From: JAHEZL01 sp046074525
GTDB lineage: Bacteria; Bacteroidota; Bacteroidia; Flavobacteriales_C; GCA-002722245
Direction: 5' to 3'
Assembly (NCBI GenBank): GCA_046074525.1
Contig: JBJTOK010000033.1
Location: 31,509-95,508 of the forward strand
DNA length: 64,000 nt
Shown: positions 24,874 to 34,394 of the stretch, piece by piece
Numbering within the stretch: position 1 is the first letter of the stretch
How the letters are laid out: the number at the start of each line of letters is the position of its first letter
The notes under the pieces: generated by a model
Databases searched by the model: none
What the model was told of the DNA's origin: nothing
The model's input: only the letters and a program-made list of their open reading frames with translations
Translations under genes and position numbers: made by a program

Positions 24874-25536
24874 ATGAAATTATCAGATCTGTTTAAAAAG
24901 AAGAGTGCGTCGTCGGGCAACGGCTATCTCACCTACAGAAATCAATGGAATCAGCGCATCGAGAACCTTGAAGAAGTTTATGGCACCGACGCGAAAACAC
25001 TGATTTACTCTACGAATTTCACCTTAGGATTTTTCAAGCGCTTTGAAGCTGCTTTATACCTCAGGGAACTCGACACTACCGCTACTTATCAAAATGATTT
25101 TTCAAAAAGAAGTTCGCTGAATTTCCCCGGCCCTTTCTACACCATTGAAACCGATCATTCAGGCATGGGGCAACCGGAAGCTCCCGAAAATATTTTGTGC
25201 GATCAGGACGGTCGCGAGTATATTTTCATTCAGCCCCGCACTACCAGAGAACTGTGCAATATTTTAACTGCTTCCCTTCTTGATCCTTATTCCAGTTATG
25301 CTATCAACGGCAATGAACACTGGAATCTTCAGCTCATTAGGGAATGGTGGAGGAACAAAAACCGATTGATTGCTACTTTGCTCTCTAAAGATTTTGAAGA
25401 GCACAACAACGGCCAGAATTTCAAATACATTGAATACCTCAACGGCCAGGCTAAAGAAGATTTACAGCGCTATGCTTATTTTCTGGAGAAGGGGAAATAT
25501 CCTATGGGTGCGGTAGAATTACCGGAGCTTGATTAA
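24874..25536 (+). CDS. conserved-looking cytoplasmic protein, family not recognised
   Basis: A 220-residue soluble protein without signal peptide or membrane span. It is rich in aromatic residues (FNLPG-like SSLNFPGPFYTIETD, HWNLQLIREWWRNKNRL, YAYFLEKGKYPMG). The central part is predicted mixed alpha/beta and the C-terminal part helical. I see no catalytic or binding motif. It sits alone: divergent from the helicase-rlmF operon and convergent with the MORN gene, with an R2 repeat fragment just after its stop. Codon use looks like its neighbours. The absence of a recognisable domain leaves its role open. Confidence 0.6.
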   Translation: MKLSDLFKKKSASSGNGYLTYRNQWNQRIENLEEVYGTDAKTLIYSTNFTLGFFKRFEAALYLRELDTTATYQNDFSKRSSLNFPGPFYTIETDHSGMGQPEAPENILCDQDGREYIFIQPRTTRELCNILTASLLDPYSSYAINGNEHWNLQLIREWWRNKNRLIATLLSKDFEEHNNGQNFKYIEYLNGQAKEDLQRYAYFLEKGKYPMGAVELPELD

Positions 25537-25546
25537 ACCCCACACT

Positions 25547-25570
25547 CGTCATTGCGAGGAGTTTTAAAGC
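25547..25570 (+). repeat. R2 repeat fragment (CGTCATTGCGAGGAG type)
   Basis: CGTCATTGCGAGGAGTTTT lies between two convergent stop codons. The same core occurs at 47080-47120 and, inverted, at 49786-49838. Confidence 0.6.
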
Positions 25571-25574
25571 TACA

Positions 25575-27083
25575 CTAATACACTCCTTGTTTATATTCAA
25601 CTTGTTTTACAATATCTCCCTTTTCATTGTATTTGATGAAAAGTCCATTTCTCTTATCTCCTTTCATATGAACCTTGTATTGTATTTTACCGTTCTCATC
25701 ATACACCAGATAGTATCCAGATGTCATACTGCACCAACAATAATCAAATGAAAATTGCCCGATATCAATGTCCTCTTTTAATTTCAAAGAACTCTTTAAA
25801 CAAACAGCAGGAGCATAAGTATAGCTCATATACATAGAATCCATCTCCTCATATATTTGTTCCACTGCTATACGATTGGTTCCCGGATAATAAGCTTTAA
25901 CAACGCCTGATACCGGCCTACCTATACTATCATATTTTAATTCCCAGGTTCCTTGGGCTAAAACATTGAATTTATTAAACTCATAATATTCAAGATTCTG
26001 GAAAGATCTCTTTGAACTTGCTATTTTACCTTTATCAAAAGTCAGAGTATAGGCAGTATCTCCTGATTCCTTATACTTTACCCATGTTCCTGTTTCTATT
26101 CCATTTTCATAATGCCTTTCTTCATACACCTTTCCGTTGTCATACCACAGCATCCACTTTCCTACAGGCAAATTTTCTTTAAACTCTCCTTCAGCCAGTT
26201 TTTGTCCATTTGTATAATAGAGCAAATACCTTCCTGTTTCAGGACCTCGATAATTTACCTGAGCAACTTTTGCTTTATTCTCTTTATAAATTTTCTCTTT
26301 ATTATTTTCCCATGCCTTCCATTGATCTTTTTCATTCGGAACATATTTAAATTCTGTAGGGTGTCCAATGATCAGAATTCCTAATGAACCAAACAATATA
26401 TTATCCGGATGGCCCGCATTCAGCTGAGAAAATTGAATTTGAATTTTATCGTCTTTAATGAAACTAATAGGATAAAAAATATTTTCCTCGTAATTAAATA
26501 TAGTAAGGTATTCCAATTGTTTATTCCTCAAACAGGTTTCAGGAATAAAATTAACCTCTGGCGAAACATCTATATAAAGCTCCCGAATATTTCTCAGTTC
26601 AAACAATTGATACAAATCCCTATACTCTAAATAACCACGACGTCCTTCATCCATAATCTCATGGACATGTACTCTCTTTAAGTTGGGGAATTTCTTCCAG
26701 TTAATATCTTTCGGAGAAGGATCATATATCATCAGTTCTTCAAGATTCGATAGATTCAACCTGCTTATATATTCAGGATCATTAATTCTCAATTTATAAA
26801 TCCCTTTACTAGTTAGTTCTTCATAATTGAAATCGCATCGAATCATCCCATTCGGATCAATCTTATAATTTCCTTTTGAATCATACTGAACATCCGTTCC
26901 TCCTTTTAAAAGCAGGGGATAATGAACACAGAAAGTATCCACATACAAATGTCTGTCAATTTGTACTGACGACCTATCATACACAAACAACATCTCTTTA
27001 TATTTCTTATCCAGAAAAGGATCTCTTTGGGCTTTTATTGCGCCAAATAAGAAAAGTAATAACATCAGGATGTAGCTTCTCAT
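25575..27083 (-). CDS. exported protein with leucine-rich-like and MORN_2 repeats
   Basis: A 502-residue exported protein. The signal peptide MRSYILMLLLFLFGAIKA is followed by a region of about 120 residues with leucine-rich-repeat rhythm (LNLSNLEELMIYDPSP, FPNLKRVHVHEI, LRNIRELYIDVSP). From about residue 275 on there are MORN_2-type units: GRYLLYYTNGQKLAEGEFKE, GKWMLWYDNGKVYEERHYEN, GTWVKYKESGDTAYTLTF, and two more near the C-terminus (GYYLVYDENGKIQYKVHMKG, GLFIKYNEKGDIVKQVEYK). Proteins with these repeats are often annotated as YwqK-family antitoxins, but here the export signal makes a toxin-antitoxin role unlikely. Cell-envelope location is inferred. No operon partner is evident. Confidence 0.75.
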   Translation of the reverse strand: MRSYILMLLLFLFGAIKAQRDPFLDKKYKEMLFVYDRSSVQIDRHLYVDTFCVHYPLLLKGGTDVQYDSKGNYKIDPNGMIRCDFNYEELTSKGIYKLRINDPEYISRLNLSNLEELMIYDPSPKDINWKKFPNLKRVHVHEIMDEGRRGYLEYRDLYQLFELRNIRELYIDVSPEVNFIPETCLRNKQLEYLTIFNYEENIFYPISFIKDDKIQIQFSQLNAGHPDNILFGSLGILIIGHPTEFKYVPNEKDQWKAWENNKEKIYKENKAKVAQVNYRGPETGRYLLYYTNGQKLAEGEFKENLPVGKWMLWYDNGKVYEERHYENGIETGTWVKYKESGDTAYTLTFDKGKIASSKRSFQNLEYYEFNKFNVLAQGTWELKYDSIGRPVSGVVKAYYPGTNRIAVEQIYEEMDSMYMSYTYAPAVCLKSSLKLKEDIDIGQFSFDYCWCSMTSGYYLVYDENGKIQYKVHMKGDKRNGLFIKYNEKGDIVKQVEYKQGVY

Positions 27084-27184
27084 TGGATCAAATACTTATT
27101 AAGGTTGCTTCCATCAAACACATTCAAATCCACACACTTCTCTATACCATCAACTCTTCCCCTCTTAAAATATTGTCAAGCGGA

Positions 27185-27979
27185 TCACTCCACCCCAATA
27201 AACCCAAACACAGGTTTTTTGATTTTCACCTGAACAGTAAATTTCCAGCCCACTTCAATCACACGACCGTCATAGGACGACACTTTGAAATAAGCCATCC
27301 TGTCGTCGCCCTCATAGGCAGTACGCAGGAATTCAATTTTTTCAATTTCAGTAAAATCAACGCAAGCTCTGGTTTCACTCTTTTCGAGTCCTTTCAATAC
27401 TTCACCACAATATTGTTCATTCATGCAACGTGCAGTGTCGTTTTCCAAAGCCCCAATGCAATGACGGGCCACATAAGCCGAATCATAGAAGAAAAGCATA
27501 TCATTATAATTTCCGTTTTGAACATAAGCCACGAAGGAACGGAAGAAATTATTGGTGTCGATTTTTTCAAAGGGAATCGCAGAGGAAGAAGAAGTTGTTT
27601 CTTCTTGTTTTTCGCTGGCAGCAGAAATGATTTTATAAGAAGTATAAATCATTGTTCTCACCGGCTCGCCTTCTTCACCGAAAGGTTGCTTTTCAACGTA
27701 GAAATTTCCGGTAAAGTCAACAACAGCACCTTCGGGAACTTCAATCGTTAATGCAGCGCTGTCGCTAACAGGAAGAATCTGATAGCACTCATCTTCGCAA
27801 CTTATCTTGCTGGGATCAGCTCCCACTCTCACCCAACCCTTGCAATCGCAATCGGCCGGAGCATGCTGGAAAGAATAAGTCACCACATCTTCATCAAGGT
27901 TTTTGGAAGCCTCGGAAGAACAGCCTGTCGCGAAAAAAAACGCAACAGCCACAAAAAGTATTGAATAGATTTTCTTCAT
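27185..27979 (-). CDS. lipoprotein of unknown function, cotranscribed with truA
   Basis: A 264-residue lipoprotein with lipobox FATGC (Cys20). The mature part has several Cys (DCDCKGW, SCEDECYQI, RCMNEQYCGEV) that may form disulfides in the periplasm, a Ser/Thr-rich linker (EETTSSSSAIP, about 128-138), and a C-terminal segment with a cystatin/NTF2-like outline (FVAYVQNGNYNDMLFFYDSA then a beta sheet ending VGWKFTVQVKIKKPVFG). That layout fits a small two-domain binding protein, but no named family is recognised. It lies nine bases downstream of truA, probably reading through from the truA promoter. Confidence 0.7.
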   Translation of the reverse strand: MKKIYSILFVAVAFFFATGCSSEASKNLDEDVVTYSFQHAPADCDCKGWVRVGADPSKISCEDECYQILPVSDSAALTIEVPEGAVVDFTGNFYVEKQPFGEEGEPVRTMIYTSYKIISAASEKQEETTSSSSAIPFEKIDTNNFFRSFVAYVQNGNYNDMLFFYDSAYVARHCIGALENDTARCMNEQYCGEVLKGLEKSETRACVDFTEIEKIEFLRTAYEGDDRMAYFKVSSYDGRVIEVGWKFTVQVKIKKPVFGFIGVE

Positions 27980-27988
27980 AAGCTAAAC

Positions 27989-28723
27989 TTAAAAATTATA
28001 CTCCACTTTTGAAAGATAGAGCGCATGCGCCGGAACAGAAATACCCGCTTTACCGCGGTCGCGTGATTCCACTATTTTTTTAAAGTCTTCAATCGACACC
28101 GCTCCTTTCCCCACATCAATCAATGTTCCTACAATAGCGCGCACCATATTGCGCAAAAAGCGATCGGCACGGATGCGGAAAATCATTCCATTGCTGGTTT
28201 CTTCAAAAAAAGCGTGGTGAACATCGCAAAGAAAATGCGCCACATCTGTATTCACTTTGGAAAAACACTCAAAGTTTTCAAATCCGGGAAGTAACGCCGC
28301 AGCTTCTTTCATCTTTTCCAGATCCAGCGGAAACACATATTGGTAAGCGCGTTCAATGGCAAAAGGATCTTTTTTAAAAGTGATGTGGTATTCGTATTCA
28401 CGGAATTTAGCGTCGAAACGTGCATGCAAAGTATCGGCCACTTTAAACACGCGAAACACCGCAATGTCGGGTGGTAAAAAACGATTGAGCTTGTGCGTAA
28501 AATCTTCTTCAGTGTACGGAAACTCCTCCACCTCCATGTGCGCATAATAATCCTTGGCATGCACACCGGTATCGGTTCGGCCGCAACCCACCACTTCAAT
28601 TTCCTTGCGCAGCAACGTACTAATGCAATGCTCCAGCTGTTCCTGCACTGTAATGCCGTTGAGCTGACGCTGCCAGCCATGGTATTTTGTGCCGCAATAA
28701 GAAAGATGAATGAAATAGCGCAT
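27989..28723 (-). CDS. truA: tRNA pseudouridine(38-40) synthase TruA
   Basis: A 244-residue enzyme that isomerises uridines 38-40 in the anticodon stem of tRNAs. The start FIHLSYCGTKYHGWQRQLN, the catalytic aspartate in GCGRTDTGVHA, the dimer segment FLPPDIAVFRVFKVADTLHARFDA, and the end FRIRADRFLRNMVRAIVGTLIDVG are all typical. Length and motifs are complete. It leads a two-gene unit with the Cys-rich lipoprotein. An exact -7 box lies four bases before the ATG, so the mRNA may be leaderless. It is divergent from the EamA transporter gene across only 40 bases. Confidence 0.96.
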   Translation of the reverse strand: MRYFIHLSYCGTKYHGWQRQLNGITVQEQLEHCISTLLRKEIEVVGCGRTDTGVHAKDYYAHMEVEEFPYTEEDFTHKLNRFLPPDIAVFRVFKVADTLHARFDAKFREYEYHITFKKDPFAIERAYQYVFPLDLEKMKEAAALLPGFENFECFSKVNTDVAHFLCDVHHAFFEETSNGMIFRIRADRFLRNMVRAIVGTLIDVGKGAVSIEDFKKIVESRDRGKAGISVPAHALYLSKVEYNF

Positions 28724-28727
28724 GAGT

Positions 28728-28759
28728 CAAAAATAGAAAATTTGAATTACTTATCTTCG
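28728..28759. promoter_or_regulatory. divergent -7 boxes for truA and the EamA transporter
   Basis: Leftward TATTTTTG (28735-28728) is exact to TAnnTTTG and ends four bases before the truA ATG. Rightward TATCTTCG (28752-28759) ends four bases before the transporter ATG. Both imply transcription starting at the start codon. Confidence 0.5.
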
Positions 28760-28763
28760 CTAT

Positions 28764-29630
28764 ATGTATTTCTACCTCATTACAAGCATCCTTTGTTCGG
28801 CATTGATATTCGTGGCTTTCAAGCTATTTACGAAATACAGCATCAATACTTTCAACGCCATTGTTGTCAATTACCTCACCGCCTTTTCGCTGGGCGCTAT
28901 TATGGGGAAGGGCGAAATTTTCAGCGACTTTGCCAATGCCGAATGGCAGGGATTGAGCATCGCACTGGGATTTATTTTTATTGGCTTGTTCAATGTAATG
29001 GCCCGCTCATCGCAGGAAGCAGGCGTGGCGATTACCGGCGTAGCAAACAAAATGTCTTTTATCGGCCCAATTGTTTTTGGTGTCTTTGTACTGGATGAAA
29101 ATTTCACCCTATTGCAAAGTTTTGGCGTAGCACTGGCAGTGATTTCGGTAATTCTCACTTCCTTCAGCAAGCAAGAAAAAGAAGGACAAACAAAAATGCT
29201 TCTGCCCATTTTGTTATTCATCGGTGGCGTGGCTTTAGATACTTTATTGAGCTATGCACAATCGGGCATTGCAGGCAGTGTAAACACCTTGTCTTTCACC
29301 GGAAGTATTTTCGGAATGGCAGCCGCGATCGGACTCCTTATTATGCTTTTCCTCAGTTTTAAAAACAAAACTCTGCCGCAGGGGCGTGATTTGCTCGCCG
29401 GTGTGCTGCTGGGCATTCCCAATTTTTTCTCCATATACTTTTTCCTCTATTCACTGGAATTTAAGGAACTCGATAATTCGCAGATTTTCCCGGCTTTCAA
29501 CCTCAGTGTGATTTTAATCAATACCATTGTGGGATTACTGGCCTTTAAGGAAAAACTGCGCATTTATAACTATATTGGTATTGTACTGGCCATGGCATCG
29601 ATATTACTCATTGTGTTTATCAAGCCCTAA
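28764..29630 (+). CDS. EamA/DMT-family transporter
   Basis: A 288-residue inner-membrane protein with about ten hydrophobic helices arranged as two EamA halves (roughly 1-135 and 150-288). The first half ends in the family-like GVANKMSFIGPIVFGVFVLDE and VALAVISVILTSF, the second in SQIFPAFNLSVILINTIVGLLAFKE and IGIVLAMASILLI. These drug/metabolite exporters move small organic solutes by proton exchange; the substrate cannot be read from the sequence. It is divergent from truA, and the metallopeptidase gene follows 34 bases later on the same strand without a terminator between. Confidence 0.85.
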   Translation: MYFYLITSILCSALIFVAFKLFTKYSINTFNAIVVNYLTAFSLGAIMGKGEIFSDFANAEWQGLSIALGFIFIGLFNVMARSSQEAGVAITGVANKMSFIGPIVFGVFVLDENFTLLQSFGVALAVISVILTSFSKQEKEGQTKMLLPILLFIGGVALDTLLSYAQSGIAGSVNTLSFTGSIFGMAAAIGLLIMLFLSFKNKTLPQGRDLLAGVLLGIPNFFSIYFFLYSLEFKELDNSQIFPAFNLSVILINTIVGLLAFKEKLRIYNYIGIVLAMASILLIVFIKP

Positions 29631-29664
29631 ACAACTAAATGAAAACAGGAGCGTCTTATAAAAA

Positions 29665-31437
29665 ATGATTCGTGTTTTAGCGCTGATATTATTGTGCAAC
29701 ATTGCTTTCGGACAAAAAACCGAAAGCCGGAACAGCCTTTATCCTATCGACGAGCTTAAAGCGCAGCATTATACTTTTTCTGCTTTTGATTTTCCTGACA
29801 ATGAAGCCGCGGTTTCAAAATACCTTTCACAGAAACTCAACATTGAATTGAATTTACTGTATGTAAAAGTGAGTCCGGGCGGCAAGCACTACTCCTTCCA
29901 GCAAAGCATCAACAACATTGCTATTTACCGCGCCCAGGTGAAAGTGAATGTTTTGAAAAACAAAAAAGCCGTAGATGTTTACGCACTTACTTTTCCGAAA
30001 GCCATTTCAGGAACTTTTGGCAATGCTGCAATAGCAGAAAATTTCATCGCACAACAGTCAAACATCAGCAAATCCAACTACCGCAAGATTTATTATTTCC
30101 AGCATTCCCAGCTGATTCCCGCTTATCTTATTTACCTGGAAAAGAAGGGCTGCAAAAGTGAAGAATTCATCCTCAACAATCAGGGCGCTATTGTTTACAG
30201 CGCTGATTTATTGAGCTACTCAGGAAAAACCGACAGTACTGCCGTGCTCACCGTTTTTAATCCCGATCCCATTACTTCGGCGCAAACCACTTACGGCGCG
30301 CCTTATGCCGACGACAATAACAACGACAATGCATCGCTGCACAACGAACTACAGCAAAAAGCATTGAAAGTGAAATTCCAGAACGACACTTTCTACCTCG
30401 AAAACGATTACTACAAAATTGCCGATGTAGACCTTCCCAGCGTAACACCAGCCTTTTCAACAATAGATTCCTTCAACTTCAACCGTTCGGAAAATGGTTT
30501 TGAAGACGTCAACAGTTTTTACCACATCAGCACCTACCGCAATCACGTAAAAAGTCTGGGCTTTCACAATCTGGTTGATTTTGCGTTATCTATCGATCCC
30601 CACGCCCACTCCGGCGGTGACAACTCCTCTTTCAATGAATTTTCCTCTCCGGTAAGTCTCCTGTTTGGCGACGGCGGTGTGGACGATGCCGAAGATGCCG
30701 ATGTGGTGGTACACGAATTTGGTCACGCCATTTCAGCAGCAGCAGCTCCTTTTTCCAATAACGGCTGGGAAAGAAAAGCAGTAGACGAAGGTTTTGGTGA
30801 TTACATTGCGGCCTCCTACTCCCGTTCTGCCAGCTCTTACCACTGGGAAGAAATCTTCAACTGGGACGGACACAATGAATTTTGGGAAGGCAGAACAGCC
30901 GTGACCGACAGACATTATCCCGAAGACATCACTTCAAACAAATGGCGCGACGGTGAAATGTGGTCGGCAACACTCATGCAGATCCAGGATGATTTAGGCG
31001 TCAATATTACCGACAGCATTGTTTACCAGGCTTTATATGGCCAGACTTCCAATACCAACATGCGTGATGCAGCACAATTAATCATCGATGCCGACACAGC
31101 GCTGTTCAATGGAAAATACAGCGCACAACTCTACCAACGCCTTTCTGCCCGCGGTTTCCTGGAAGCGATAGATTCCACCGTTTATCTCACCCAAAATGAC
31201 ATTGCTGTTTTTAATACATGGGCCTTTGCTACTGGCGGGGAAGTCATTGTAGCTTTTAATACCAAACAGGACGTTACCCTGGAATTGTTTGATGCTGCCG
31301 GCCGCTTGATCGACAAGGCCAGCGCAACTTCTATTTCGCAAAGCACTTACTCCAACAGCAACATTTCCAGCGGGATATACCTACTCCGCATCAGCACCAG
31401 CTCTGCCAAGCTTACTGTGAAGCTTTCGCGATATTAA
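29665..31437 (+). CDS. secreted zinc metallopeptidase with T9SS type-A sorting domain
   Basis: A 590-residue exported protease. A signal peptide (IRVLALILLCNIAFGQ) is followed by an FTP/PepSY-like prodomain (about 40-185), then a gluzincin catalytic domain with HEFGH at about residue 350 (DVVVHEFGHAIS) and the third ligand glutamate in DEGFGDYIAASYS near residue 375, the spacing seen in M4/M36-type peptidases. The last about 70 residues form a T9SS C-terminal domain (VTLELFDAAGRLIDKAS, then ISSGIYLLRISTSS), which directs secretion across the outer membrane and is usually cleaved. All zinc and catalytic residues are present. The prodomain suggests secretion as an inactive zymogen. Confidence 0.9.
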   Translation: MIRVLALILLCNIAFGQKTESRNSLYPIDELKAQHYTFSAFDFPDNEAAVSKYLSQKLNIELNLLYVKVSPGGKHYSFQQSINNIAIYRAQVKVNVLKNKKAVDVYALTFPKAISGTFGNAAIAENFIAQQSNISKSNYRKIYYFQHSQLIPAYLIYLEKKGCKSEEFILNNQGAIVYSADLLSYSGKTDSTAVLTVFNPDPITSAQTTYGAPYADDNNNDNASLHNELQQKALKVKFQNDTFYLENDYYKIADVDLPSVTPAFSTIDSFNFNRSENGFEDVNSFYHISTYRNHVKSLGFHNLVDFALSIDPHAHSGGDNSSFNEFSSPVSLLFGDGGVDDAEDADVVVHEFGHAISAAAAPFSNNGWERKAVDEGFGDYIAASYSRSASSYHWEEIFNWDGHNEFWEGRTAVTDRHYPEDITSNKWRDGEMWSATLMQIQDDLGVNITDSIVYQALYGQTSNTNMRDAAQLIIDADTALFNGKYSAQLYQRLSARGFLEAIDSTVYLTQNDIAVFNTWAFATGGEVIVAFNTKQDVTLELFDAAGRLIDKASATSISQSTYSNSNISSGIYLLRISTSSAKLTVKLSRY

Positions 31438-31524
31438 GCGACTTTTGTATTTGCTTCTTTCCCTTTTTTAATTAACTTGCAAACAACAAAGCACGGGGGT
31501 GCTTACTATTTTTTACTATTATCT

Positions 31525-34335
31525 ATGAAAAAACTACTAAACGTGGCTGTGCTATGCATGGCCATCTCCACGCAATCCTTTGCACAGGATGAAGTGTGGT
31601 ATTTTGGCGCCTGGAACACCAATCCACCTACCGCCGCAGGAATCCAGTTCAGTGGTGGTTCCCTCCTCAACAGAAACAACGAAGCAGCCGCAACTTTTTA
31701 TGAAGCCAGCACGATAGTATCTGATGGCTCTGGCAATGTTTTGTTTTACAGCGACGGATTAAAAATCTGGGACAAGAACCACGCTGTGATGACCAACGGG
31801 AGCGGGCTCATCGGCAGCAACGAACCCGGAAATACTACGGGCAGCGGTGTGCAGGGTGTTTTGGCGATCAATGATCCAGGCAATGCCAGTCGCTACTATG
31901 TTTTCACCGGTCCGTCGGTAGAACAAACCACTTCAAATACTGGCTTACACTACAACATAGTAGATTTATCGGTAGGTGCCACAGGTACCGTTACCAGCAA
32001 AAACCAGGTATTGATCAACAGTGCTACCACAAGAGTGGCCGAAGCCATGGCCGCCATTTCCAAATCCTGTGATACTACCTGGGTAGTTGTTCACGGCGCT
32101 ACCAACAACAACTTTTATGCTTTTGAAATCACTGCCGCTGGGATCAATACCACACCTGTGGTTTCATCGGTGGGGCCTGTTATCAACGGAACGCAGTTTG
32201 CGCAGGGTTCTATTGATTTTACACCACATGGCGACCGACTGGCATACACCTCAGCTGTTGGCTTGTATTTATTCGACTTCAATATCAAAACAGGGGTTGT
32301 AAGCAACTCCACGCCAGTAGCCACCACTACCGCATACTGGGGTACCGAGTTTTCTCCCGACGGCAGCAAGCTCTATTATACTCAATACATGCTGGGCGAA
32401 CTAAGACAATACGATTTATGTACCACCACCATCACCTTGCTCGATGCTACTTCCAGCAATTTGGGCGAATTGGCCACTGGCAAGGACGGTAAGATTTACG
32501 GCGTGTTCAACGGGAACAATGCTTTTAATGGCCGAAACCTGTTGTGCATTAACAGTCCGAACAGTGCCGGAGCCGCAGCTAACGTTGTATTGAATGCCTA
32601 CAACACCGGCATGGACCTCGGTCCGGGCTTGCCACAAATGTATTTCTCGCCAGGCTTCATCAGCGGTAATGTACAAGCGCAAATCACCCGCACTATTCCC
32701 GATACCATTTGCGAAAGCTATACCTCGGTTTGTATGGACCTTAGTGCCACGCCTTCTGTAGCCGGGGTTTGGAGATCGGTGCCGACAGGATTTGTGAATT
32801 CGCACGGTGTATTTAATGCGGCAGCGAATGTTCAGGATACTACAGTGGTGAAAGTATTTTTCGGGATGCCTGGTTGCGTGCTGGAAGATTCCACCACTAT
32901 TGTAGTGATCAACTGCTGTAAGAAAATTAATACCAACGCACCATCGAATTCTATTTGTCCGGGCGATTCCCTCGACCTCAGCACCTTGGTAGTAGACGGC
33001 GTGGGCACCTGGAGCATATTTCAAAAGCCAGCCGGAAGCCAGTCAGCCACCTATGCTGCGCCTTGGTTCAAAACCAAACTCAGCAGCGATCCGGGAACTT
33101 ACCGCGTAACCTTCAAACTCACTTCGCAAATCAACGGTTGTAAGGATACTACTATTGAAAATGTAGTGGTAAAAACTCCGCCAGCCGGACCCGCTTCTTT
33201 AAGTGCTACTTTTTGTAGTGGAGATTCAGTAACACTGAATGCCGGCGACCTCAACCATACTTATTCCTGGAGTCCGGGCGGATCTACCGGCAACACTTTA
33301 AAAGTGGGCAGCGCAGGAGCTTATATTGTAACGAAGGTTTCCAATGCAACAACTTGTACAGCTATCGATACCATTAATGTATCTTCCCTGGCCTTGCCTT
33401 CGGGTTCCATTGCCGATACATCGGTGTGCGCAGGCGGAAGCATTTCACTCAACGCAGGCAACTGGCAAAGCTACCGCTGGGACAATGCCAGCACACAGCA
33501 AAGCACCAACATTTCCTCTACAGGCCAGCACTGGGTAATTGTAGAAGGAAATAACGCTTGTAAAGACACTATTTTCTTTGATGTCAATCCAGGAGACACG
33601 ATTACAGTAACACTAAATAATCCAGGAGTGATTTGCAGTGGCGCTTCGGCAACACTAAATGCAACGGTAAGCGGCGTATACGCCAATCCTTTGTCGTATA
33701 GCTGGGATGGAACGGCGGGAATAGCTTCCCAAACTTTTAGCAGCGGTACGAGCCACAACGTTACTGTCACCGACGGCAGAAATTGCAAAGGAAGCAAAAC
33801 AGCTACTTTCACCCTTGGAGCCTCTCCTTATGTTACCTTAGGGAATGACACTACACGATGCTTTAAGGAAAACCAAACTTACACCGCCGCTATCGTAGAT
33901 ACTTTCACTACGGTGACCTGGATGGATGCCAGCACAAATTCCTCTATCACTATCGCAACGGCGCAAATCATTTCGGTTACTGTGACCAATTCCGACGGCT
34001 GTGCCGATACGGACTCTGTTAGCATTGGAAATTACTGCGAACCAGCCGAGCCTTGCTTTGGCAATGTTGTTACACCCAACAACGATGGCTTCAACGACAA
34101 CTTCCAAAACTGCGACAGTACCACCATTGAGAAATTTGAAGAAATCTCCATTGTGATTTACGACCGCTGGGGGTTGAAGATGTTTGAAAGCACAGACGTT
34201 ATGCCGGTATGGGATTGCAAATTCAATGGCAATCCTGTGGCTCCAGGCGTATATTACTGGGTTTGCAGATGGAAAAACACAGCCGAAATCGAAGGCGAAA
34301 AAACAGGATGGATACAGGTAATGCTTCAACAATAG
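31525..34335 (+). CDS. T9SS type-B cargo protein: propeller plus Ig-like repeats and gliding-motility-associated CTD
   Basis: About 936 residues from the ATG at 31525, which starts a proper signal peptide (MKKLLNVAVLCMAISTQSFAQ). Residues 22-390 resemble the beta-propeller common in Bacteroidota surface proteins (VWYFGAWNT, GNVLFYSDGLKIWDKNHAVM, GDRLAYTSAVGLYLFDF, PDGSKLYYTQYMLGELRQYD). Several Ig/PKD-like modules with SLNAG-type turns follow (SGDSVTLNAGDLNHTYSWSP, GGSISLNAGNWQSYRW). The end is the CHU_C/SprB-type domain (VVTPNNDGFNDNFQN, VIYDRWGLKMFES, GVYYWVCRW), so it is exported by T9SS and held at the cell surface. Adhesion or gliding is a plausible role. A strong terminator follows. Confidence 0.88.
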   Translation: MKKLLNVAVLCMAISTQSFAQDEVWYFGAWNTNPPTAAGIQFSGGSLLNRNNEAAATFYEASTIVSDGSGNVLFYSDGLKIWDKNHAVMTNGSGLIGSNEPGNTTGSGVQGVLAINDPGNASRYYVFTGPSVEQTTSNTGLHYNIVDLSVGATGTVTSKNQVLINSATTRVAEAMAAISKSCDTTWVVVHGATNNNFYAFEITAAGINTTPVVSSVGPVINGTQFAQGSIDFTPHGDRLAYTSAVGLYLFDFNIKTGVVSNSTPVATTTAYWGTEFSPDGSKLYYTQYMLGELRQYDLCTTTITLLDATSSNLGELATGKDGKIYGVFNGNNAFNGRNLLCINSPNSAGAAANVVLNAYNTGMDLGPGLPQMYFSPGFISGNVQAQITRTIPDTICESYTSVCMDLSATPSVAGVWRSVPTGFVNSHGVFNAAANVQDTTVVKVFFGMPGCVLEDSTTIVVINCCKKINTNAPSNSICPGDSLDLSTLVVDGVGTWSIFQKPAGSQSATYAAPWFKTKLSSDPGTYRVTFKLTSQINGCKDTTIENVVVKTPPAGPASLSATFCSGDSVTLNAGDLNHTYSWSPGGSTGNTLKVGSAGAYIVTKVSNATTCTAIDTINVSSLALPSGSIADTSVCAGGSISLNAGNWQSYRWDNASTQQSTNISSTGQHWVIVEGNNACKDTIFFDVNPGDTITVTLNNPGVICSGASATLNATVSGVYANPLSYSWDGTAGIASQTFSSGTSHNVTVTDGRNCKGSKTATFTLGASPYVTLGNDTTRCFKENQTYTAAIVDTFTTVTWMDASTNSSITIATAQIISVTVTNSDGCADTDSVSIGNYCEPAEPCFGNVVTPNNDGFNDNFQNCDSTTIEKFEEISIVIYDRWGLKMFESTDVMPVWDCKFNGNPVAPGVYYWVCRWKNTAEIEGEKTGWIQVMLQQ

Positions 34336-34344
34336 CTTAAAAGC

Positions 34345-34379
34345 AAAAAAGCCCCGGAAAAATTCCGGGGCTTTTTTTT
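34345..34379. terminator. bidirectional terminator between T9SS cargo gene and DUF4476 gene
   Basis: Stem GCCCCGGAA/TTCCGGGGC (34351-34359 with 34363-34371), loop AAA, A6 on the left and T8 on the right. The same GCCCCGG stem is used after leuD. Confidence 0.93.
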
Positions 34380-34394
34380 GCGCATATCTGTTTA

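Noticed and set aside
25575..27083. Toxin-antitoxin antitoxin of the YwqK type
   Set aside because: The protein has a signal peptide and no adjacent toxin candidate.
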